The notes under the pieces were generated by a model, which was given only the letters and a program-made list of their open reading frames with translations, ran no database searches and was not told the DNA's origin. Made by a program: the position numbers and the translations under genes. 64,000 nucleotides of DNA from Hysterium pulicare CBS 123377. Its lineage: Eukaryota > Ascomycota > Dothideomycetes > Hysteriales > Hysteriaceae. Positions 44,364 through 54,860 of the stretch are shown in pieces. The stretch is from the NCBI GenBank assembly GCA_000467715.1, contig AJFK01000172.1, positions 18,135 to 82,134 on the forward strand, in the 5' to 3' direction. The first letter of the stretch is position 1; every line of letters starts with the position of its first letter.

Positions 44364-47300
44364 ATGTTCCAAACCTTCAGCGGAAGTACACGGCGACCCC
44401 GACAAGTCAACCTTTCCGGCCGGAGGACAAATGCGTTTGGGAATGTGGGGACCGGTGCGGGATCTCAGGCTGCCTTGGACCGCGCCCAGCAGGAACGAAT
44501 CCAACGACAGCGGGAACGAGATACCTTGAAGGCTGCTAGAACAATACAGCGGACTTGGAGGGGCCATTCATCGCGACAGAATGTTAAGGATTGGTTACGA
44601 GGCGAGTGGGACACTGCCGAACAAGCTCAGAGCAGTCAGCCTGGCCAGGATACACCCACAGCATATGCTTCAGAGGCCGAGGCTTTGGAACAATTACAAC
44701 GGTTGTTAAGGTTCACTCAGATCCGAAACAAAGAAGACATTAAGAGAATACAGCACTATGGATCTCGCCAGATGCAAACGGTCCGATCGTTAGGGATAAC
44801 ATCTCCGAGCGGAGCTTGGTCTTCGGCATACCTTCGTTTGCAGAGAATAGTTCTGTCTATACTAGAACGGCAGGCACTAGGGACGGGCGCAGAATCGAGT
44901 CAACCTGTCGAGTTGATAGTCTTGCTTCGTTTCCTAGCAGAGCAAATCCCCGCTGAAACCGCCCAGAACGCTAGACAATTCTATCGCACACTTGCTTTAG
45001 TTACGCAGGTACTGTTCTCGACACCGACAAAGCAAGGTACAGTTCAGAGTCTCTCTGGCACGAAGATTGCACCGTTGGAACTTGCCTTGGATACTATCGT
45101 GTCTCCGTTGAAAAACGTTACGGGCCATACTCTGAATGCCTACGAGGCTTTTGGGTGCGCATTCATGACTCGTCCTTTGATTAGCCAGAATTCATCTGGA
45201 GCAGAAGCATCTACTTTGCGCGACTGCCTAGCTGATGCCATCAATTACAAGTTGCTGGCCAATGCTTTGGCTACATTACTCAAAGCTTCCGGCTTCGAGA
45301 CATATACAGAACTGGCTGAAACCCAAAACAGAGTGCGGCTACTGGGCTGTTTTGTTTATTTCCATCGCTACGCTCACAACTTCCATAGTCCACAAGCCTA
45401 CTCCGCGCATAAGGACTTCGTCACCGTAATTTCTATTTTGCTCAACTCGCTGCCAAATAATGTGATTGATAGCAATGCGTCTGATACCGACCAACCGGAA
45501 GAAATCACATCGCGCTCTCCCACATCTCCGGTTAACGAGTTCCTGCAGGAGCAGATCCTATCATTGGTGAATCAGGAGAGCGTCGGTAGCTTGTTATCGA
45601 GTTCATCACGCTCAGCTCCGACAACATCCGAAGGCGAGAAGGCAGAGGAAGCCAAACAACTAGCAAACTATGCTCTCGCCCTACTTCGATTCTTTCCCAG
45701 GAGAGGCGACGAGATTCGAATGTGGTTATACCTTGGCCCATCATCAACCGCTTCGGGGAACACCAAAAGCCTACCCGCAATCAAATATTTCTGGCAGGCA
45801 GCAAGAACATCTTCCATCTTCAATACCATTACTCGCGATTCTCGGGCAGCTATCGAGCTACTGAAACCCCGACCGGCGGTTTCTGGCTTCGGTTGGCAGG
45901 CTCCCAGATCTGAAGTGGAATCATCCAAAGCTTCGGAACACGAATGGAGAGTCATTCTCCTCTTCTTAGAACTTTATACATTTGTCTTGAAAGTCATGGA
46001 TGATGAAGAGTTCTTTTCAACGGCAAATAACGCATTTTCGGAGACGACTGCTTCAACTTCGACCATGACCCGCGACAACGCGCTCCCACTTGCTGATGTC
46101 AAAGACTTGACGACTTTTCTTAAGAATCTCGGTTTCACATTGTACTTCAATGCTACGGATATTACGAGTGCAAACGAGCGCGATTACAGTAGTACAGGCA
46201 TCAGCTTTTTCAGTACTTCCAATGGTAATCAACAGCAAATTTCAGAACCAAAAGAGGAGGGACCCTCAGGTGGTCGTGTGGCAGGGCTGAGCCTGGATTA
46301 TGTCAAAGGACTTGTTACCGGTTTACTCCGAATGATATACGAACGAGATTCTAGACGCAAATTCCTCCCCCAAAATCACTGGCTAATGACCTCACGATTC
46401 GACATGACTGGATTTATTCCTGCGGTGGTTCAAGAAGAAGAGAGTCGACATAAGATAGAGGAGGAAGATGCTGAGGATATTGATAATGAGGAAGATGAGA
46501 TGGATGAAGCACCTCAATTGATTGGTACGGGTCGGACGCAGCAGCAGCGACGGCTGGAGCGATTACAGAGACAGCAGCGCAAGGCCTCAAGGAGGCGGTA
46601 TCTGCAGGCAGTTGCTCCACGATTGGAGATTCTGCAGAATATGCCTTTCTTCATTCCTTTTACGACTAGAGTACAGATATTCAGAGAATTTGTCTCCCTG
46701 GATATGGTAAGCGAAAGTTCTCCCCAATTCACCCTACCGTTCGGCTAACACATTTCATAGACGAAAAGAAGAGGCAGCGCGGATCCGGAGATGTGGCGAA
46801 TGAGAATGATGCACCGCCCCGATGCACCACAACAATTCGAGAAGCACCACGCCAAGATTCGACGAGAACATGAATTCGACGATGCATTTCATCAATTCTA
46901 TCCCCTTGGGCATGGCTTGAAAGAGCCTATTCAAATCACTTTCGTAGATCAGTTCGACACTGTTGAGGCTGGTATTGATGGCGGAGGTGTAACCAAAGAG
47001 TTTCTAACCAGCGTCACGGCTAAGGCATTTAATCCATCGGACGGCATCGACTTGTTCGTGGATAACGACCAGCATCTTCTATACCCGAACCCTTCAGCTG
47101 TTGAAGAGCAAAAGGAGGTTCTCCGACAAGCCGGCATCCCCGAGAATACCGTAGAATTCCGCAGTCAGGTCACAGAGCTTCTACAGCGGTATGAATTTCT
47201 TGGCCGCATCATTGGCAAGTGCCTATACGAGGGTATCCTGGTGGATGTCAATTTTGCGCCTTTCTTCCTCCGGAAATGGGCTCTGACAGGTGGCACTGGT

Positions 47301-48108
47301 TCAGCACCGAAGGAGTCGGGATATCGTCCTACTTTGAACGATCTTCGCGACCTCGACGAAGGCCTGTATCAGGGTTTGGTAAATTACCTTCTCCCCATCT
47401 ACATTGAAGATCTACTAATTCCCTTTATAGCACCAACTCAAAAACTACGACGGCGATGTCGAAGACTTCTCCCTTAACTTCACCGTCACCGACACCATCA
47501 CCACAGATCCACGAACCGGAGCTGGTAAAACCATTACTAAAGACCTCAAACCCAACGGTTCCAATATTCCCGTCACAAACCAGAATCGCCTCGTCTACAT
47601 TTCCTACATGGCGCGCCATCGCCTTCAAAACCAGCCCTACCTCCAAACAACCGCTTTCTTGCGCGGTCTCTCCTCAATGATCCAGCCATCCTGGCTCAGC
47701 ATGTTCAACCACTCCGAACTCCAAACCCTCATCGGCGGCGCCTCTACCTCCATCGACGTCGAGGACTTGAGACGAAACACGCAATACGGCGGTACATACA
47801 TGATTGGGGACGACGGCCTCGAACACCCCACCATCCAACTCTTCTGGCGCGTTATGCACTCACTATCAGATGGCGAACGGCGCGCGGTGCTTAAATTCGT
47901 GACGTCTACTCCCAGAGCTCCACTACTGGGCTTTGGCACGCTGAACCCTCGATTCAGTATCCGGGACGCGGGGGCCGATCAGGAGAGATTGCCGAGTACG
48001 AGTACGTGCGTTAATCTGCTTAAGTTGCCTATGTATAAGGATGAGGAGGTCTTGAAGGAGAAGTTGCTGTATAGTGTGTTTAGTGGGGCCGGATTTGATC
48101 TGAGTTAG
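44364..48108 (+). CDS. HUL5: HECT-domain E3 ubiquitin ligase, Hul5/UBE3C-like
   Basis: Transfers ubiquitin through a HECT thioester; Hul5 extends chains on proteasome-bound and misfolded proteins. Exons 44364-46706, 46761-47378 and 47431-48108 join in phase 0 to 1212 residues. Start MFQTFSGSTRRPRQVNLSGRR is typical of UBE3C/Hul5, as is the following IQ motif (AARTIQRTWRGHSSRQ, about 58-73). The middle is helical. An acidic-basic stretch (EEEDAEDIDNEEDEMDE) precedes QNMPFFIPFTTRVQIF. The HECT domain spans about 840-1212, with DQFDTVEAGIDGGGVTKEFL in the N-lobe, NTQYGGTY, and the C-lobe catalytic Cys in STSTCVNLLKLPMY; it ends GAGFDLS. All conserved parts are intact. The tandem promoter array begins about 0.8 kb downstream. 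Confidence 0.95.
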
Positions 48109-48899
48109 TTGAGGGAGGGCAGAGGTGAGCAGAGAGGGAGGGAACGGGATATGCAAGCATAGCGACGGTTACTTTTAGGAGGCGTCTCGGTGGCTTGGGT
48201 AGGCTAGATTATGCACTTTGTATGTATGATGAATGCATTGTATGTGGAATGAGTTGATCCTCCTATCCTGACTAACTTCTAACAGCAGGGTCAAATCAAA
48301 GCACACTAATCCTTATTGACATCCTTTAATAGGTCAGATCGGTTTTCGTGCAACGCAAACAATTCTTGGTATGCACAAGATAGCCCCTCGTACACTCTCC
48401 AAATTAGCATCCTTGATAAGTTGAAAGATCTTCGCTGCACCATCTTGCTTGCCAATCTTGATCAACCCCAGTAATCATTTGCAGAGTATATTGTTAGTGA
48501 TGAGCATCGTAGCTCATTATCTTCATTCCCGAGCCTGAGGCAAAGATAAGACTACGAAAAAAGTCTGGATTCCTCAAACTCTTCTTCAGACACCCCAGCC
48601 GATCAAACTTTTCATCCGAATAACCCATACACGGTCCATCCGCCTGATCGTCTTCCCTTCCTCGCCTATCTATCAACCTGTAGATGCAATCATCCTCCTC
48701 ATCAATTGCTCACATCTGTAGAGTGGTACCACCTGCAGAACTGGCCAATAGTTGGTTTGAGTTCTCGGACATGCCTTTTTGGTTTCGGCGATCTCTAAAA
48801 CCAAAACGAGATAAAACATGATGGATCTGTGGTTATCTGGAGAGTTTAACAGGCCGTGAAAAGTACCAAGTATGAGAGTGGGAGAGTATTCATTCACAG
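48109..48899. other. Spacer between HUL5 and the promoter array; possible degenerate unit
   Basis: No gene seen. At about 48660-48790 there is a sequence resembling the array: CTATCTATCAACC, then about 40 bp later GCTCACATCTG, followed by GGCCAATAGTTGG and GAGTTCTCGGACATG. These match in order the TATA box, initiator, GAGCCAATAA and CATGAGT blocks of the full units, so this is probably a decayed copy. It lacks the E-box. Confidence 0.4.
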
Positions 48900-49047
48900 C
48901 ATGGCTGCGCAGACGTGAGTGAAAGATGTAATGATGATCCCCATCCACCCATGAAATTTCTCGACATCCTGATCTTTTTGGAGAGTCTCTCCAACCACCT
49001 TATATCTCCTTCCCCGTCATCTATCCCTCAACCCTAGCCAGAGACTC

Positions 49048-49150
49048 CTCACCTGCCCCCAAACCAATTAGAAGCCACGTCACCTTACCACCCTCGCCCT
49101 ATATAACCCCCTTCCCTCTTCACAGCTCCTTCTTCTCTACCTCCACCCAA
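49048..49150 (+). promoter_or_regulatory. Array unit A core promoter
   Basis: E-box position holds CTCACCTGCC (48 to 57 past 49000, one mismatch in CACGTG), TATATAA at 49100-49106 and a CTCCACCC initiator near 49140. A separate CCACGT lies at 49075. A downstream TGGATCCAAAA box is at 49261-49271. Confidence 0.6.
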
Positions 49151-49438
49151 CATCCCCAAAACCACTCTACAACTAAAACCGAAACGGAAGTGGGCGGAAT
49201 GTGTGGCCACCTGTTGGATCCAAGAAGATGGGTATAAGAATGTTGATGTCCGGTCCATTCTGGATCCAAAAGACAATCGGCGACGTAGTCATGTTGGCGC
49301 GGCTTTCGGCCAACGGAATCGGCTTCTAGTTCCGGAGACCAAAGCAAGTCCTAGCGATGATCGATGTTAAAGGGTGATGATCTTCGGCTGCGATACCTTC
49401 TTCTCCATTTCTTCATTTGCCTTTTGCAGCCAGGATTC

Positions 49439-49540
49439 CTCATGTGTCACTCCTTACAACCCTCTTCCCCTCACTTTTCCTCTTCCAATATATATAAACC
49501 ACGTTCTTCCCTTCCCGATCTCCTTCTTCTCACATCTACA
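49439..49540 (+). promoter_or_regulatory. Array unit B core promoter
   Basis: CTCATGTGTC at 49439-49448, TATATAAA at 49491-49498, CACATCTACACC at 49531. The downstream part has GTTGAAGCACTCCTGGA near 49590 and the GGGTCCAAAAA box near 49743. Confidence 0.7.
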
Positions 49541-49952
49541 CCACCGTAGCTTGAAGTCTAAGCGAGAATGTCTCAGGCAACAATCCGATGTTGAAGCACT
49601 CCTGGACCCGGAAGTACTACAACGATATCTCCTATGGGTAGCATGCCTTCCGCGTCCGACACATAAGCTAACCAAATCGAGATGGATAATGGGCCTGTGG
49701 TCGTCTGAAGAGCTCAGTAAAGGTTCACAACGGTGCATTTTAGGGTCCAAAAAGGAAAACGTGAAAACGCCTCGGGTTGGTGGGATGCAATAGATTAGAT
49801 GGGTGTGTCCTTGAAAAAGCTGTGGGCGATGAATGAGAGGATGATAGTCGTCAGTGTTGATGCATGGTGAATGTAACACTTTCAAAATAATCAGCCTTCA
49901 GACATACCATCTACGAAATATCTCTTTCTTAGCGACAGTCATACCAGAGCTT

Positions 49953-50053
49953 CTCACGTGCCTCGCATCACACTCAACTCTCTGGCATTTCACTACCCTC
50001 TACAATATAAAAATCCATCCTCTCCCTTCTAAATCTACTTCTCGCACATCCAC
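49953..50053 (+). promoter_or_regulatory. Array unit C core promoter
   Basis: Perfect CTCACGTGCC at 49953-49962, TATAAAAA at 50006, CACATCCAC at 50045-50053. Downstream are GGCTTAGGCTAAA, TTTGAGCCAATATTC, CACATGGGTGGTTTGGCCTTC and GGGGCTCCAAAAA (50263). Confidence 0.75.
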
Positions 50054-50471
50054 AACATCCGTACTATTTACGGCTTAGGCTAAAGAGCTACCTACGACTA
50101 CGTTTATGTTGGGGCACCCTTTGAGCCAATATTCTTTTCCAACCAACACATGGGTGGTTTGGCCTTCCGCTACCAGTAAATATGATCTCTAAAGATGAAG
50201 ATATGATCTCTGGAGAGTCTAGAGGCTACAGAGTAGTGTAGCCATGGAATGTGGCGGACTGTGGGGCTCCAAAAACCAAACTAGTACAATGCTAGGTCTT
50301 CGTAGAAGTCAAGTTTGGTGAGTGTGATGAATGTCGAGTTGATGGTGATGATCGTTAGCCTGGAATATCTTGGTCATACTCTTCGGTCTTGAAAACTCTC
50401 GAATCATTATGAAAAGCTCCAGCATCTCAACCAGCTACGAACCATCTCCTTCTGAGGCTTACTCCTCAACT

Positions 50472-50572
50472 GCCTCTTGTCATCTGCATCTCTCGCTATC
50501 TTTCTCACTCTCAAGGCCCGAGGGTATATGGACCCTTTTCTCCTTCCATAATGTCTCTTCTCCCACATCCGC
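50472..50572 (+). promoter_or_regulatory. Array unit D core promoter (degenerate)
   Basis: The E-box has decayed (GCCTCTTGTC at the expected place), the TATA box is reduced to TATATGG at 50525, and the initiator CACATCCGC is at 50564. The downstream blocks are well kept: GTTTAGGCCAAAA, GGGAGCACTCTTGGAGCTAG and TGGGAGTCCAAAA (50781-50793). Confidence 0.55.
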
Positions 50573-50948
50573 ACTCCTTGCCGTTTAGGCCAAAATGTTC
50601 ATAGCAATGTTTCGATATTGGGGAGCACTCTTGGAGCTAGAAATGTTTCGACTTCGCCCTTAACGGCGGTTTGGTGTGACCCTCTTCATCCAGTAACATA
50701 CACCGACTCACGATGTTCTCATGGATTTCTGGAGAATGCAAAATCGATACATGCGATAATTCTATGGACTTTGGAGGGTCTGGGAGTCCAAAACCGGACC
50801 CGGAAATTCACATGGACTCGGAGGGAGGCGGTGGGATAGTAGAGTGCACGGGGATTCGGCGATGGTGATTGTCGGTGTGGAAGCGCAATGATCTGCCTCA
50901 ATATCTTCTGCCTTGAAGCCTTCGTCAGAGATCTTTACCGCACGACTC

Positions 50949-51045
50949 CTGAGGTGTCTATTACCGCTCCCTATTTCCGCGCTTACTTTTCTTTAAACAT
51001 ATATGAATCCCTTCATCTGCCTAGTTTCACTTCCTTCACATCCGC
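50949..51045 (+). promoter_or_regulatory. Array unit E core promoter (degenerate)
   Basis: CTGAGGTGTC at 50949-50958 in place of the E-box, TATATGAA at 51000, CACATCCGC at 51037. Downstream: GGCTTAGGTCAAAAGGATCA, GGAGCATCTCTGGAGCCAA and TTTGGGATCCAAAA (51251-51264). No ATG precedes or lies within the first conserved block, which speaks against coding. Confidence 0.6.
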
Positions 51046-51489
51046 ATTCCTGGCTTAGGTCAAAAGGATCATAGCGACACTACCATTCTGGAGCATCTCT
51101 GGAGCCAATAAGACTGTTGGAGACTTCTGGATGAACTTTTTGACCTTCTCCGTCTGAAAGATTATCTTGGGCGAGTGACGCCATGGGATCTTCGTTCTCC
51201 AGGGACTCACAACTTCTTTCAAGCAACTCCTCTGTGGGATCGTGGCGGATTTTGGGATCCAAAATGTTGAAGAGAAAGCAATAACGGACTAGGAGACAAT
51301 ATGACGGGAGGCCGGAAGACATGGATAGGAGGATTTGGTGGTGATGATGATGATGATGTGATGACTACCGTTGGCGTTGAAATGTAACGATCATCTTTAT
51401 CATATCTGACCTAGGAACCGTCTTTATTGTTATAACGTTTAGATCTCCTAGGATCCCCGACCACCTCCTCTCTACAGCCTTACCAAAAT

Positions 51490-51590
51490 TTCACATGTTT
51501 TCTTTTACTCAGCAAGCACAACCCTGCCCTCCAGATATATATATAAACCCTCTCCCCTCTAGCCCACTTCCACTTTCCCCACATCAACAC
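51490..51590 (+). promoter_or_regulatory. Array unit F core promoter
   Basis: TTCACATGTT at 51490 at the E-box position, an extended TATATATATAAACCC at 51536-51550, and CACATCAACAC at 51580. Downstream: CAGCCAAAATATCATTG, AGCACCCTTGAGGCCAATAA, CACATGAGTTCTTTTGCTTC and GGGGCTTCAAAAA. Confidence 0.7.
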
Positions 51591-52054
51591 TTCCGCATAG
51601 GTTTCAATCAGCCAAAATATCATTGAATGGATTCGCTCAATGCTAGAGCACCCTTGAGGCCAATAACGGTTCCGCAAGGTTCACATGAGTTCTTTTGCTT
51701 CTGCGTGCAGTAAAACATTGTCATCAACGTAAACCATGATATGTGGCTTGGTGGGAGAGTCAAAACTCCCCTACCCGAGGATGACATGGACGGTGGTGGT
51801 GTTTCGGGGCTTCAAAAAGCATGTGCAGATGGTCCATGGGCTGGATGGATAATTCGGTAAAAGATCGGAAGGGGACGGGGATTTGATTCGGAGATAGGTA
51901 GGATGCTAATTACCATTAGTAGTCTAAATACGTGGTGATGATCGGCGTTGGTATCGGTATAGGAATTCTAGGATCTTTGCTAGATGTTCTCAGCAGTCCC
52001 AAGGCCCTGCCATATCTTAACTATATTCTGAACACCTTAGCCCTCCCAGAACTG

Positions 52055-52148
52055 CTCACGTGCTCTTTCTTAGCAAATCTACTACAATCCTCCCTTCGAG
52101 AACCCTATATAAACCCTCTCTCAGCCAGCCTACTTTGCTCACACCGGG
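52055..52148 (+). promoter_or_regulatory. Array unit G core promoter
   Basis: Perfect E-box CTCACGTGCT at 52055-52064, TATATAAACC at 52106-52115, and an initiator-like CTCACACC near 52138. Downstream: TCTAAGCCAAAA, TGGAGTACTCTCTTAG and GCATGAGTGTTTCTTGTCCT. Confidence 0.75.
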
Positions 52149-52576
52149 GACTCTGCAGTTTCTTGCAGTCTAAGCCAAAACTTCAACGAGATGTTTAGGC
52201 ATGCTGGAGTACTCTCTTAGTCAAAAGGATTGAGATTGATTATCGCATGAGTGTTTCTTGTCCTTCTGCATCTAGCAGAATACCTTTGAATTAACTCTCA
52301 TGGGCTGTGACCGGGTTAAAAAGTCCAGAAACCTTTCCTAAACATGGACCGTGGACTGTGCTCGGTTCGGGGGTTCAGGAACTAACCTTAAAGCATTCTA
52401 TGGACTGGGAGTCGGAGAGCGGAAGACATGGGGAATCGGCAATAGAGGGGGAAATCGGAGAGTATTGGTATTGATAAGGATGAAGATCGTTAGCGTAACG
52501 TCCAAATGATCACAGTCGTCGAACTCGAAAACTCTAGGACTCTTGTGAGATATTGCGGACCATCTCCTCATTAATC

Positions 52577-52680
52577 CTCGTACGCTCCTTACTCAGCAAA
52601 CCACCACATAGCCTCCTCGAAAAACTTATATAAATTTGCTCGTTCTCTTCCTCCAGTTTCACTCTCCTCACATCCACTGC
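52577..52680 (+). promoter_or_regulatory. Array unit H core promoter
   Basis: CTCGTACGCT at 52577-52586 replaces the E-box (now a palindromic CGTACG), TATATAAA at 52627-52634, CACATCCACTGC at 52669. First unit of the second subfamily: CAAGGACTCGGAAGTTTC follows the initiator. Confidence 0.65.
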
Positions 52681-53043
52681 AAGGACTCGGAAGTTTCTCC
52701 AAAAAGCGCATCCACCGCTACATGTGCAGCTGGGGCGGACTCCGAAGTGGCTAAATTAGACAGAACGGCGAAGTCATATGGCGGCTTGCTCTTGGATGCA
52801 AAGTTCAAGAACAGTAAACGAAGCACTTGGATGGAAAGTCGGATTCCCGGAACTGTTCCTGGTATGGGGTAGTGAGAGATTGTGATTTGGGAGGAGCGAT
52901 GGACGTGAGAGAGGCCATAAATTGGTGGGGTGATGGGAAGTCCGTATTGAAGTATACCGATGATGATACGCATTAAGGCTTCCTCGTCTTGTGATTTCGG
53001 GAATCTTTATGGAAGCCCCTATCCTGTAAGACATTTAGAACTT

Positions 53044-53112
53044 CTCACGTGCCCACTCTAACAACCACATATAAACCACCTCTTCTCCTGCCCACTTTCC
53101 CCACAGACACTC
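53044..53112 (+). promoter_or_regulatory. Array unit I core promoter (short spacing)
   Basis: Perfect CTCACGTGCC at 53044-53053 but only 26 bp before TATAAACC (53070), half the usual spacing, so about 25 bp have been lost here. CACAGACAC initiator at 53102, then CCAAGGACACGCAAGTCTC, and GTGCACAAAAAG near 53288. Confidence 0.7.
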
Positions 53113-53513
53113 CAAGGACACGCAAGTCTCCAAAAATACCGTATAACGGTACGCCTGTATGGGCACTGTGCTGCTGGGATGGAGTGGCTAAAACCCAACC
53201 AATGCACAAGAGCATGCGCTCCTTTGCTTTTTCTCGAACCCAAAACATCGTTGAGCGGAGATTGATGTTTGTTGTGGGGTCGCGGGTGCACAAAAAGATT
53301 ACACGCATGCCTCATGGGAGGAGGAAGAAGAAAAGGAGATATTGAGAGGTGCAGGATCGTTAGGTTGCGAAAAATCGGTTGGATGGCGTGATGATTGTTA
53401 GCATCAAAGCATGCTCATAGTGACGATCAATACCTGGGAGCTTTTACAGACCCAATTCTTCTACGCATGAAAAATACCATCTTCTGAATCGAGATGAAGG
53501 CAACTAAGAACCC

Positions 53514-53604
53514 CTCACGTGGCTTGCATTCGATAAGCCCACCCTCATCTTCCCCATTATAAATCACCTCCCCTTCCTCCCAATCTGCTCTCTTCACATC
53601 CACC
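53514..53604 (+). promoter_or_regulatory. Array unit J core promoter
   Basis: CTCACGTGGC at 53514-53523, TATAAATC at 53558, CACATCCACC at 53595, then CCAAGGAATCGTAAGTGC. The CTCCTTCTTGGAGCTAGAA block downstream links this unit to unit D of the first subfamily. Confidence 0.7.
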
Positions 53605-53971
53605 CCAAGGAATCGTAAGTGCTTCCAGAACAGTTGCACAAAGGAATGCGATGCCGCTCCTTCTTGGAGCTAGAACAACAAATGTCAAAGCATGATGGCT
53701 GTTGTGCATTGTGCGGATCGTGGGTTCTCGAGAATGTCCAAGGATAAAGTAAATGGGCAAATGGGCGGAGAGAGGAGGGGATATTGAGACTTGAATGGAG
53801 TGAGAGAGCATACGATGGATGGATGATGATCGTGGGTATTGAAGTATGCTGATGATTAGCATACGCTTCCTGCCGCCATAGTTAGCAATTCTGTCTGGGG
53901 AGGCTTTACGAATCTTGATCTTTACCGCGTTCACGTATCTTTTACTAAACCTAGAAAGCACGTTAAAACTT

Positions 53972-54076
53972 CTCATGTGTCCTTCCATACTCAGCAAACT
54001 CGCCCCTTCCCCGTGCTTCCGATACCTATATAAACCTCCTCCATTCCCTCCTCATTTATCTTCCTCACATTCGCTG
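53972..54076 (+). promoter_or_regulatory. Array unit K core promoter
   Basis: CTCATGTGTC at 53972-53981, TATATAAACC at 54027, CACATTCGC at 54066, then GTAAGGACATACC. A GGTTTGGGCACTCAAAAG box lies near 54233. Confidence 0.7.
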
Positions 54077-54460
54077 TAAGGACATACCTTCGTTCTAGAA
54101 CAATCCCAAGACAGACAGTATGTGTTGGTGGGACGGAGAGCCTAAAAGAAATGGGCGACCTACTTCATGTGGTTCTTTGCTCATTCTTGGGCCAGACTGA
54201 TCGAGAATTTGGATACTATGTCTGTGGTGGGAGGTTTGGGCACTCAAAAGACATCTCGAGGCTCCAACATGGGAGAGGGGAGTGGGGCGGAGATTGAGAC
54301 GTGGTGAAATGTCTAGTCATCCAAGGCTTCGATCGATGGCGTGATGGTCGGGGTTATTCGAGTATGCTGATGATACGCGTCAACACTTCCTCTTACGAAT
54401 CCGATCCCTGTACGCCGATCAAATCATCTTTCCGAGTCTCGATTAATCGTTTCAAATCTC

Positions 54461-54565
54461 CTCGCGTGCCGTTATGTAGCAAACCTACCGCGAGATTCCA
54501 CCTCTACAAACATATATAAACCCGCTCAGTCCCTCCCTTTCCTCAACTTTCACTCACACACCTCT
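54461..54565 (+). promoter_or_regulatory. Array unit L core promoter
   Basis: CTCGCGTGCC at 54461-54470, TATATAAACC at 54513-54522, CACACACC at 54555, then ACAAGGCTATAG. A TTGTCCAAACC box lies near 54683. This is the last well-preserved unit. Confidence 0.7.
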
Positions 54566-54860
54566 TCCACAAGGCTATAGAATCCCTCGTGGCATCATGG
54601 ATCAGCAAATTGCTATCCATGGAGTGACTCGGCTGCTAAACCACATACAGCAGTCCACGATCATGGGAGACTGGGAGCTTGGTTGTCCAAACCACGATTC
54701 AATAGCGGGCGATGGGAGTGGGAGAGATTGGGGGTGAAAGAAAGCCGAGGTACAGAGAGAAGAGGATTGAAGGATGGAGTGAAGCTCCTCATTTACAAAA
54801 ACACGGTGCTGAAGCGTATTAGTACCGTTTCTCCAAGGATATGGACTCACCTAACAGTGA

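Larger units (their letters stand above)
48900..54860 (+). repeat. Tandem array of about 12 diverged promoter-bearing units
   Basis: Head-to-tail units with TATA boxes at 49100, 49491, 50006, 50525, 51000, 51540, 52106, 52627, 53070, 53558, 54027 and 54513 (spacings about 390-570 bp). Each unit reads, on the + strand: a GATGATGATCGTTRGYGTTGAA-like element about 86-151 bp before an E-box; E-box consensus CTCACGTGCC; about 50 bp; TATATAAACC plus a C/T-rich tract; about 38 bp; CACATCCAC. Downstream come blocks such as TTAGGCCAAAA, GAGCACTCTTGGAGCCAATAA and CATGAGTTCTTTTGNCTTCTGC (mainly units B-G) or CCAAGGACTCG (H-L), then a GGGNTCCAAAA box and a purine-rich end. No start codon or frame is shared, and no known transposon or RNA family is recognised. 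Non-coding RNA genes are my preferred reading; decayed protein genes are the alternative. Confidence 0.75.

Noticed and set aside
49374-49793. 139-codon frame inside array unit B, and other 60-140-codon frames in the array
   Set aside because: It crosses the TATA box and presumed start site, has no counterpart in the other units, and the longest frames differ in strand and position from unit to unit.
51330-51365. GATGATGATGATG microsatellite as a separate locus
   Set aside because: It is an expanded version of the inter-unit GATGATGATCG element of the array and not an independent feature.
48900-54860. Array as a CRISPR or a transposon cluster
   Set aside because: Units are about 500 bp and diverged, with no short identical repeats, no terminal inverted repeats and no transposase or reverse-transcriptase similarity; a eukaryotic promoter layout fits better.
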